DNA of 5,399 nt, from the NCBI GenBank assembly GCA_016283985.1, contig JAEENZ010000126.1, positions 1 through 5,399 on the forward strand, in the 5' to 3' direction. Positions 1 through 5,399 of the stretch are shown one piece after another. Each line of letters opens with the position of its first letter. Positions within the stretch are counted from its first letter, which is position 1. The notes beneath the pieces were generated by a model. That model made no database searches, had not been told where the DNA came from, and saw only the letters and a program-made list of their open reading frames with translations. Position numbers and translations under genes: made by a program. The DNA comes from Bacteroidales bacterium (lineage in GTDB: Bacteria; Bacteroidota; Bacteroidia; Bacteroidales; UBA932).

Positions 1-17
1 AAAAGCCCTGTTCAAAA

Positions 18-1391
18 ATGCGTAGACTCTGCATTTTTTTAGCCGTCCTGCTGGCTGGGAGCGCCCTGTCCGCAAAGGACTTCAACGAAAAGAAGGTCGT
101 GGTCAACCTGGCCGTCATCAGCGACACCCACGTGAATGGATATAACGGCGTGCCCGGCTACAAGTTCCGCAGCGCCCTTATCCAGGAGCGCGACTATGCC
201 GCCCGTTTCGGCGGCCTGGATGGTGTTGTGGTGGTGGGTGACCTCGTGGACAGCCCGGCATGGAACGCCAAGAAGTACACTGAGATAAACGATTGGAAAC
301 GTTTATACGAGAGCGTTTTCAGTCCCGTGGACGTGCCACTGGCCTACACCGTCGGCAACCACGACATCTGGAAGGAATGGACCACGGAAACATACAAGGA
401 GGCCAAGCAGTTTCCCCAGCGCCTGGGGCCTGATTTCTACAAAGCCGAGGTGGGAGATCCCCGCATGGCGGAAGAGTTTGAGTGTCGGCACTATCTTATT
501 GGCGGCTGCCATATCCTGGCCGTCACCCCGGACGGCCGCAACCCGGTGATCTATCCCGAAGAAAGCATCAAGTGGCTGGACGAGAACCTGAAGGCCATCA
601 CCGAGAAGGATCCGGACAAGTACGTGCTGGTCATCACCCACGCCATGATCTACGGCACCATCTACGGAAGCTACCTGGACGACGTCTACCCCAAGGGCAA
701 TGGTTACTGGAGCACCAAGGTGCTGACGGAAACCCTCTCCAAATATCCCCAGGCGGTGGTGTTCGGCGGGCATCTCCACTTCCCCCTGAACGATCCGCGC
801 AGCGTCTGGCAGGGAGCCTTCACCGTGATGGGCACGGCCTCCACCCGCTACATGGCTATCGACAACGGCGGCTACGAAGAGATGGCCGGCCTCACCGTGA
901 TGAAGGATAAGGACGATTTCTCCCAGGGCCTGCTGCTGCAGTTCGACAACAAGGGCAACATGCGCGCCGTGCGGATGGATTTCTTCAACCAGACCACCAT
1001 CGGTGAGCCCTGGGTGTTCAAGCGCCCGGCGGAAGACGGCGGGCATCTCCAGAAGTACGACCACAAGCGTCTGGCTGCCGCCAACAAGGCTCCGTCCATC
1101 CAGGGCCTGAAGGTGAAGGCGGTATCCGGCGGAGCCATCGCCATCTGGCCTGCCGGCACCGACGACGAGTTCGTGCACACCTACTATCTGACGGTTGCGG
1201 CCGGCGACAGCACCGTCTGCACCAAGAAGATACTGGCGGATTTCTACCGCGTGCCGCAGACTTCGCAGATGAAGAAGGCATGGAGGCAGGAACTCAAGCT
1301 CGCCCCCGGCGAGTATACGGTGACCCTCGTCGCCCGCGATTCGTGGGATGCGGAGAGCAATACTCTTACTGAAGAAGTCGTTGTGTTATGA
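18..1391 (+). CDS. Secreted calcineurin-like metallophosphoesterase with C-terminal beta-sandwich-like extension
   Basis: A 457-residue predicted phosphoesterase of the calcineurin-like superfamily, expected to hydrolyse a phosphomonoester or phosphodiester with a two-metal centre; the substrate cannot be read from sequence. Residues 1-19 form a Sec signal peptide (basic MRR, hydrophobic core, likely cut after SALSA), placing it in the periplasm or beyond. All family metal and catalytic motifs are present in order: D36-x-H38, G74-D75-x-x-D78, G113-N-H-D116, H208 in ITHAM, and G251-H252-L-H254. The catalytic domain ends near residue 340. Residues about 355-457 look like an Ig/FnIII-type beta-rich domain, which I cannot assign to a family. 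The ATG at 18 is chosen because the signal peptide begins there and the next in-frame Met is far downstream. Only 17 bases precede it, so promoter and upstream neighbours are unseen. Its stop overlaps the next start (ATGA, 1388-1391). Its codons end in C or G more often than those of the two following genes. Family is confident; role in this operon is unknown. Confidence 0.93.
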   Translation: MRRLCIFLAVLLAGSALSAKDFNEKKVVVNLAVISDTHVNGYNGVPGYKFRSALIQERDYAARFGGLDGVVVVGDLVDSPAWNAKKYTEINDWKRLYESVFSPVDVPLAYTVGNHDIWKEWTTETYKEAKQFPQRLGPDFYKAEVGDPRMAEEFECRHYLIGGCHILAVTPDGRNPVIYPEESIKWLDENLKAITEKDPDKYVLVITHAMIYGTIYGSYLDDVYPKGNGYWSTKVLTETLSKYPQAVVFGGHLHFPLNDPRSVWQGAFTVMGTASTRYMAIDNGGYEEMAGLTVMKDKDDFSQGLLLQFDNKGNMRAVRMDFFNQTTIGEPWVFKRPAEDGGHLQKYDHKRLAAANKAPSIQGLKVKAVSGGAIAIWPAGTDDEFVHTYYLTVAAGDSTVCTKKILADFYRVPQTSQMKKAWRQELKLAPGEYTVTLVARDSWDAESNTLTEEVVVL

Positions 1392-2545
1392 GAAAAGCGG
1401 GACTTTCACTTGGAGTTGCTTTCGCGGTAGTTCTTCTGAGCTATTTCGTGGCGAATATCCCTTATCCGCTTCTGGATAGTTGGATGCCCTTTTCTTTTGT
1501 AGAACTGACCGGACACAACCATTCGGCATCGTATCCCGAGGATTCGGTGCTTTGCGTCAATGTGGCATTTGACAAGCAGTTGGCCGACGCTTACTCGGAG
1601 GCCGGGTTCAAGGTGGGGCAATCGGACGTTACTGACAGGGGTAAACTCCTTCGTTTCCTCCGGATTGCCGGACAGGCGGATTACAGGTATATCTTTCTGG
1701 ATGTCCGCTTCCCGGAAGGCCTGAAGACAGAGAATGATGAAGAGCTGTTTTCGTTGATTGAAGGAATGCCCCGGCTCGTGCTTTCCAACCATTCTTCCTA
1801 TGGCGGCTACAGCATCGCCGACAGTTCCCTGCTTTCCAAATCCGCCCTTGCCGATTACCGGATGACCGCTTTTACCGGATTCACCCGTTATCAGTACATT
1901 CAGCACGGGCAGGAGTCGGTAGCGCTTCGCATGTACCGGGACATGGACGGGAGAGACATACGCAAATACGGGCCGTTCTATTTTTCCGGCGGCTGGCCGT
2001 GCCGCAACGCACAGTTCGTCCGCATCCCAAAATTCGTAATGGAACAGGAAAGGGAGGATTATACCCTCCGGTATCCTTACCTTGGTGCGCATTATCTTGA
2101 CTGGAATACGGATGAAGAGCTTGTCCGGAGCCTGAAAGACAAGATAATCCTTATCGGTGATTTCGACGAGGACCTGCACCAGACTTATGTGGGAGACGTT
2201 CCGGGAGCGATGCTTTCGTTCCTGGGGTGGTGGGAACTGCACACATCCAGGCATATTGTTCCTTTATGGCTTATCCTCACCCTGCTGGTATTGTACTCCA
2301 TCATAGTTTTCCTGCTTCTTACACCCCACAGAAACTGGTATGATTATGTGCCGTTGTTAAACCGGATAAAGGGTCCGTTCTGGCGTTTCCTCATGTCTCT
2401 CGTGGGATGGGGATTCGTCCTTACCCTGTTGCAGATGGCGCTTTACCGTTTCGCCTCCGTGGCGATTTCGACGGCCGTACCCGCATTCTGTTTCTCCCTT
2501 CTGGGTGAAATCAACCGTTTTAGAGAATCCAACTATACGATATGA
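1388..2545 (+). CDS. CHASE2-like sensor membrane protein without a cytoplasmic output domain
   Basis: A 385-residue membrane protein. A hydrophobic segment at about 5-25 is followed by a large predicted extracytoplasmic domain (about 30-288), then three hydrophobic segments at about 291-311, 333-352 and 355-374, and a short polar tail of about 12 residues. This order, one helix, a sensor domain, then three helices, is the usual CHASE2 receptor layout. Sequence hallmarks that fit CHASE2 are the strand YIFLDVRF (101-108) with D105, and near the domain end KIILIGDFDED (252-262) followed by a VPG turn (271-273), matching the family's typical 'k-VlIG...D...tP...pG' ending. CHASE2 domains are known as extracytoplasmic sensors in kinases and adenylate cyclases. 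Here nothing follows the last helix, so any output must come from another protein. Both ends are in ATGA overlaps (1388-1391 and 2542-2545), coupling it to the phosphoesterase and the caspase-like gene. The CHASE2 call rests on pattern memory and topology. The alternative is an unnamed alpha/beta membrane protein. Confidence 0.72.
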   Translation: MRKAGLSLGVAFAVVLLSYFVANIPYPLLDSWMPFSFVELTGHNHSASYPEDSVLCVNVAFDKQLADAYSEAGFKVGQSDVTDRGKLLRFLRIAGQADYRYIFLDVRFPEGLKTENDEELFSLIEGMPRLVLSNHSSYGGYSIADSSLLSKSALADYRMTAFTGFTRYQYIQHGQESVALRMYRDMDGRDIRKYGPFYFSGGWPCRNAQFVRIPKFVMEQEREDYTLRYPYLGAHYLDWNTDEELVRSLKDKIILIGDFDEDLHQTYVGDVPGAMLSFLGWWELHTSRHIVPLWLILTLLVLYSIIVFLLLTPHRNWYDYVPLLNRIKGPFWRFLMSLVGWGFVLTLLQMALYRFASVAISTAVPAFCFSLLGEINRFRESNYTI

Positions 2546-4101
2546 AACGCTTTTTCCTTCTTTTCCTTGCATTGACGGTGTTTCAGGCGGCCTATGCCCT
2601 GGATGACGAGGTTTTGAAGATCATCAACCTGAATACTCCTACCATCAAAATCGGTGGAAAACCCCTGAAAGCCGGGGACACCTTCAAGGTTGGATCCACC
2701 ATACAGTGGGGAGATCCGGATCAGACGATGGAGTGCAAGGGCATGTCGACTGGCTCTCCGTACCGTTTCTCCCGCAAGCAGTTCGAATCGAAGGGAGCCA
2801 TTACGAGCGTAAGGGATTATCTTCTCCGTCTGGGTCAGGCATCCACCAGGGATTCGGCTTTCCAACCGGTATTCAAACCTGGCAGCAAGAAGGATTCTTT
2901 CCCTGAAAAGAGATGTGCCCTGATTATCGGGAACTCCAACTATTCCTATATCTCCTATCTGCGCAACCCCCTCAAAGATGCCAGCGACATAAGCAATTCC
3001 CTGCGGGGCCTGGGCTTCGACGTGATGGAAGGATACGATTGCAATTTTGACGAGATGAAAACCCTGATGAACGTGTTTTCGTCCAAAGCCCACGGATATG
3101 ACGTCGCCATCATTTATTATTCCGGGCATGGTTTGCAGGAAGAAGGTCGCAATTACCTGATTCCCGTAGACTGCCAGTTGGAGAGAAAGTCGGATTTATG
3201 GAAATGTGTCGCCGCTGTAGATATGGTCCAGAAACTTGAGGATACCGGCTGCGAGACGTGCATGCTGTATCTGGATGCCTGCCGCAATGTCAAGACATCC
3301 TGGAACAGGTCTGCCAGCGAAGGGCTTGCAACCATGGAAGGCTTCCCGGGGATGGTAATAGCATTTTCTACCCAGAACGGACGCACCGCATCCGACGGGA
3401 AAGGAGAGAATAGCCCGTTCGCGGAGGCTTTCCTGAACAACGTGTCCAGCAACGCTACTTTCCCCGAAATGATGTCGAACGTGGCCAAGCAGACCTATGT
3501 GCTGACTGAAAGGGTCCAGTTCCCCGTGACTGTCGGAAGCCTGGTAACAGATTTCCGTTTCAATCCTGCCGGAGGTGGGGCGAAAACGGTAACTGTCCGC
3601 CCCGAGAAGCGCGTTGAGGAAAAGCGTGTTGAGGAAAGACCGGTCGTCAGTCCAGGACCCAAGGTCTATAAGCCGAGAGAAAATACCGTATCTTTCGATG
3701 ACCCTGACTTCGATTTTGAAGTCAAAAAGGTAAAGCGGGCAGCGAAAAATGTGTTTGTTACCATACAAGTCACGAATAACTCCGGGAAAAACGTGCGACC
3801 TCTGATGATTGCAAATGAATCCACATCCCTGGGCGGCAGTAGCGCCGCCAAGGACAATGCCGGAGGGTATCATAGTATGAGTAGTATGGATTTGTGCGTG
3901 TTGGAAGGGGATGACAGACGCTTCGACAGCCAGTACATCGCCCCCTGGCCATCAGGAGTCACTACGACATTCGTTGTTATTGTCATGGGGGTGTCGGAGG
4001 ACGCGACCGCGCTGGATTATCTTTCGCTCAGCATGAGATGTGTAAGCCGAACCCAGATATACGGAATAGCATATCTCCAGATAAAGAATATACCACTCTG
4101 A
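2542..4101 (+). CDS. Secreted caspase-like (peptidase C14) protein with accessory N- and C-terminal domains
   Basis: A 519-residue predicted cysteine peptidase of the caspase/metacaspase fold. Residues 1-19 are a Sec signal peptide (likely cut after QAAYA), which sends it across the inner membrane. Residues about 22-118 form a small domain with the strands IKIGGKPLKAGDTF and TIQWGD, ending in STRD; I do not recognise it as a named family. The caspase domain spans about 122-340: RCALIIGNSNY (124-134), NPLKDASDI with the family's 'DA' helix (142-150), catalytic His196 in YYSGHG (192-197) and catalytic Cys247 in LDACRN (244-249). The dyad is intact, so an active enzyme is expected. A charged linker (about 345-382) holds an EKRVE repeat. 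Residues about 383-519 look like an all-beta sandwich resembling DUF4352-type secreted domains; that assignment is tentative. The gene starts inside the stop of the CHASE2-like gene (ATGA, 2542-2545) and ends 5 bases before the lipoprotein start. Metacaspase relatives cut after Arg or Lys; whether this one does is not shown. Confidence 0.92.
   Translation: MKRFFLLFLALTVFQAAYALDDEVLKIINLNTPTIKIGGKPLKAGDTFKVGSTIQWGDPDQTMECKGMSTGSPYRFSRKQFESKGAITSVRDYLLRLGQASTRDSAFQPVFKPGSKKDSFPEKRCALIIGNSNYSYISYLRNPLKDASDISNSLRGLGFDVMEGYDCNFDEMKTLMNVFSSKAHGYDVAIIYYSGHGLQEEGRNYLIPVDCQLERKSDLWKCVAAVDMVQKLEDTGCETCMLYLDACRNVKTSWNRSASEGLATMEGFPGMVIAFSTQNGRTASDGKGENSPFAEAFLNNVSSNATFPEMMSNVAKQTYVLTERVQFPVTVGSLVTDFRFNPAGGGAKTVTVRPEKRVEEKRVEERPVVSPGPKVYKPRENTVSFDDPDFDFEVKKVKRAAKNVFVTIQVTNNSGKNVRPLMIANESTSLGGSSAAKDNAGGYHSMSSMDLCVLEGDDRRFDSQYIAPWPSGVTTTFVVIVMGVSEDATALDYLSLSMRCVSRTQIYGIAYLQIKNIPL
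3604..3633 (+). repeat. Two tandem 15-bp units encoding EKRVE in the caspase-like gene
   Basis: Two adjacent 15-base units (3604-3618 and 3619-3633) differ at two third-codon positions and encode EKRVE twice (residues 355-364). They are followed by a degenerate ERPV. The repeat lies in the linker between the caspase domain and the C-terminal beta-rich domain and adds basic residues there. Confidence 0.8.
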
Positions 4102-4106
4102 CTTTT

Positions 4107-4607
4107 ATGAAAAGGACATTTGGACTTTTAGCTTTATTTGCCGGATTGCTTGCAGCCGCGTCTTGCATCGCGAATATGGATCCGTTCGAGGGCGGTGACG
4201 GCGTGAGGGCCAACATCAACGGGCAAAAGTGCGTGATGTCCGGCACTCCCGGGGATGTGTACGCCAATTGCTCTTTTGAGTCGGGGGCGAACTCTTTCGG
4301 CACGAGTGTGGAAATGATGCATCTGCTGGATAAGACCATCTTCAAACTCGCATTCAGCATGTCGGACACAGCTCCGTTTATGACCGGACAGAAGTACAAC
4401 ATCGGCAGCGGCACCTACAAGGCGACGCTTACCACCGTTTCCGGAGAGGATGTCCGTCTTACCGGATGGGTGACCTTCCTGAAGATCGGTGTCGGGAGCA
4501 AGACCGTTGAGGCCCAGTTCGAACTTGACGGCCAGGATGCTAACGGCGACAAGTACGCCATCCGCCATGGTTTCATGCGTTTATACAGAGTAAATGAGGG
4601 CGAATGA
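4107..4607 (+). CDS. Small exported lipoprotein, DUF5025/DUF6252-like
   Basis: A 166-residue predicted lipoprotein of unknown function. The signal sequence MKRTFGLLALFAGLLAAASC ends in an SPII lipobox (AAS then C20), so Cys20 should be lipidated. The acidic residues after it (D25, E28, D31) might act as a weak Bacteroidota surface-export signal, but the fit to the known consensus is poor. The mature part is beta-rich: ANINGQKCVM (35-44), FMTGQKYNIG (91-100) and GWVTFLKIG (120-128), then a run resembling the 'sGtF.f...d..G..y.i..G.F' ending of small Bacteroidota lipoproteins such as DUF5025/DUF6252. That resemblance is from memory. The ATG at 4107 is preferred over an in-frame ATG at 4038: it gives a proper lipoprotein signal and a 5-base gap to the preceding stop, whereas the longer form would overlap the caspase gene and put 23 polar residues before the signal. 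The stop overlaps the next start (ATGA, 4604-4607). Confidence 0.87.
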   Translation: MKRTFGLLALFAGLLAAASCIANMDPFEGGDGVRANINGQKCVMSGTPGDVYANCSFESGANSFGTSVEMMHLLDKTIFKLAFSMSDTAPFMTGQKYNIGSGTYKATLTTVSGEDVRLTGWVTFLKIGVGSKTVEAQFELDGQDANGDKYAIRHGFMRLYRVNEGE

Positions 4608-5197
4608 TGAAAAAGATGATTTTGATCCTCGCCATGGCCTTCGTCGGCGCGTCCGCATCCGCACAGGTGTGGCAATGTAATATTGGTATCACTTACGGCG
4701 CATTCGACCGTTCCGGTCTCGGAGGCAGTTCGGAGATAATTGACGTGCAGCGTCAGTCCACGGTAAACGGCAGTCACTATGAATCCAGTCCGACCATCCT
4801 CCCTACATTCTCCCTTGAAGCCGGATGCATCATGGATGAGGTTCCCGTGGGTTTCTTTATGGGCGTATTCTGGAACTATGCCTGGAACAATCTGAATGGT
4901 GGTCCAAGCCTCCTCACAGAGAAGGAAAATATCTTCCATTTTCTGCCGGAGGTAAGGTTCTATTACTATACGGGGGAGAAAGTGCAGCTGTATTCCATTA
5001 TGGCCGCAGGACTGCGTTACAGGCGTTTTTCCGAGACTTTCGAAGGGGATAGGATCGCCAACGGCAACTTCGGTTTCAGCTACCAGTTCGTTCCTTTCGG
5101 GATGTCCTGTTCAATCAACCGGTGGAATATCAACTGCGAGATCGGACACGGAATGGCCTGGTCTCTCATGAAGTTAGGCGTCGGCTATACTTTCTGA
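4604..5197 (+). CDS. Small outer-membrane beta-barrel-like protein
   Basis: A 197-residue exported protein. Residues 1-20 are a Sec signal peptide with a clear ASA cleavage site before Q21. The mature part of about 177 residues shows alternating, aromatic-rich strands typical of small outer-membrane barrels, for example GFFMGVFWNYAW (83-94), FLPEVRFYYYTG (113-124), LYSIMAAGLRYRRF (129-142) and FGFSYQFVPFGM (156-167). It ends in LGVGYTF, a terminal Phe as used for outer-membrane insertion. The size suits an 8-stranded barrel of the OmpA/OprF-like or PF13568-type families, but I cannot assign one. No peptidoglycan-binding domain is present. Two adjacent ATGs (4604 and 4607) are possible starts. 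The first makes an ATGA overlap with the lipoprotein stop; the second would give MKK and almost the same signal peptide. It is the last gene of the + unit, and its 3' end overlaps the convergent aroB stop by 24 bases. It may act as a surface partner of the lipoprotein, which is inference. Confidence 0.8.
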   Translation: MMKKMILILAMAFVGASASAQVWQCNIGITYGAFDRSGLGGSSEIIDVQRQSTVNGSHYESSPTILPTFSLEAGCIMDEVPVGFFMGVFWNYAWNNLNGGPSLLTEKENIFHFLPEVRFYYYTGEKVQLYSIMAAGLRYRRFSETFEGDRIANGNFGFSYQFVPFGMSCSINRWNINCEIGHGMAWSLMKLGVGYTF

Positions 5198-5399
5198 CGG
5201 AACAGGCTTAACAACGACTTTCCCTATCCTGCACGGCAGCACGAGTTTGATCTTGCTGCCGTATGCTTTTTTATCTTTCAGGATGGCAGGGAGCAGTTCT
5301 TCCGCCGGGCAGGGGAGTTCGGTGGGCAGGCCGCAGGCCTTGAGGTCTTTTTTGATTTTGGCTGCAAGGCCGGGTTCTTCGGCGATGCCGATTTTTTCC
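5174..5399 (-). CDS. aroB: 3-dehydroquinate synthase, C-terminal part (runs off the right edge)
   Basis: The 3' end of a gene reading leftward from the window edge; 74 codons and a TAA stop (5174-5176) are visible and the start lies outside. The translation includes CGLPTELPCP, then a helix, then ILKDKKAYGSKIKLVLP and CRIGKVVV. This matches the AroB C-terminus, where a 'GLPT' segment precedes the conserved 'DKK...g.i.lvLp..iGk' motif (E. coli AroB has [20 protein letters not shown]). AroB converts DAHP to 3-dehydroquinate, the second step of the shikimate pathway, in the cytoplasm with NAD and a divalent metal. The gene is convergent to the envelope operon and shares 24 bases with the barrel-protein gene (5174-5197). 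It is functionally unrelated housekeeping and marks the chromosomal edge of the operon. Confidence 0.93.
   Translation of the reverse strand, partial: EKIGIAEEPGLAAKIKKDLKACGLPTELPCPAEELLPAILKDKKAYGSKIKLVLPCRIGKVVVKPVPSESIADA
5231..5272 (+). terminator. Candidate Rho-independent terminator of the + operon, inside aroB
   Basis: A 9-base perfect stem, ACGGCAGCA (5233-5241) with TGCTGCCGT (5254-5262), encloses a 12-base loop and can be extended by GC/GC (5231-5232 with 5265-5266) across a 2-base bulge. It is followed directly by six T's (5267-5272), starting about 35 bases after the last + gene. The T-run is the complement of the two Lys codons of the conserved AroB DKK motif, so part of the signal is forced by coding and could be coincidence. 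Confidence 0.5.

Noticed and set aside
1..17. Promoter or ribosome-binding signals before the first gene
   Set aside because: Only 17 bases are available and they show no recognisable element; the true regulatory region is outside the window.
482..910. A 142-codon + strand open frame within the phosphoesterase gene
   Set aside because: Its translation is dominated by Arg, Pro, Gly and His, as expected for the wrong frame of a GC-rich gene. It is not a frameshift remnant, because the real frame is continuous through it.
764..1051. An exact 15-base direct repeat (764-778 and 1037-1051), both in frame and encoding GGHL
   Set aside because: The first copy is the catalytic GGHLH motif; the second falls after the catalytic domain with no similar flanking residues. 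The simplest reading is shared codon preference, not duplication.
303..1178. A 291-codon open frame on the - strand across the phosphoesterase gene
   Set aside because: It lies wholly opposite a gene with all calcineurin-type motifs, its translation is His/Val/Gly-rich without a recognisable fold, and it is the typical antisense shadow of a C/G-ending codon bias.
1406..2254. A 282-codon - strand open frame opposite the CHASE2-like gene
   Set aside because: The + frame has coherent membrane helices and coupled start/stop overlaps on both sides; the antisense frame shows no signal, motif or sensible neighbour spacing.
4038..4106. An upstream in-frame start for the lipoprotein gene
   Set aside because: It would overlap the caspase-like gene and place 23 polar residues ahead of an otherwise standard lipoprotein signal; the ATG at 4107 fits better.
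4120..4141. TTTG and TTATTTG strings near the lipoprotein start, resembling Bacteroidota promoter elements
   Set aside because: They lie downstream of the start codon inside the signal-peptide codons, and the -7 element TAnnTTTG is not matched.

Overview
The window (about 5.4 kb, moderately GC-rich) looks like a chromosomal segment from a Gram-negative member of the Bacteroidota, probably Bacteroidales. The evidence is indirect: genes packed with ATGA overlaps and no consistent Shine-Dalgarno sequences, an SPII lipoprotein of the small 'iNG' type common in Bacteroides relatives, a small outer-membrane beta-barrel protein, and a caspase-like protein with accessory domains of a kind I associate with that phylum. 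I cannot name the genus.

Layout: five genes on the + strand form one tight unit (18-5197). In order they are a secreted calcineurin-like metallophosphoesterase (18-1391), a membrane protein resembling a CHASE2 sensor with no cytoplasmic output domain (1388-2545), a secreted caspase-like (C14) cysteine peptidase with an intact His/Cys dyad and extra N- and C-terminal domains (2542-4101), a small lipoprotein (4107-4607) and a small outer-membrane beta-barrel-like protein (4604-5197). Three of the four junctions are 4-bp ATGA start/stop overlaps and the fourth is a 5-bp gap, so co-transcription and translational coupling are very likely. On the - strand, the C-terminal 74 codons of aroB (3-dehydroquinate synthase) enter from the right edge, and its stop codon lies inside the last gene of the + unit. 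A hairpin followed by six T's lies in the aroB coding region just after the + unit and may terminate it. The promoter of the + unit lies outside the window, because only 17 bases precede the first start codon. No stretch longer than 300 bases is gene-free.

How the genes may work together: every product of the + unit carries an export signal or is a membrane protein, so the whole set acts in the cell envelope. The core is the CHASE2-like sensor and the caspase-like peptidase. CHASE2 domains are normally extracytoplasmic and tied to cytoplasmic kinases or cyclases. Here the sensor has no such output, and the translationally coupled effector candidate is a peptidase predicted to reach the same (periplasmic) side of the membrane. 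My inference is an envelope sensing/proteolysis module in which the lipoprotein and barrel protein are surface partners or substrates. This is untested. There are no RNA genes, CRISPR arrays, insertion sequences or other mobile elements visible.
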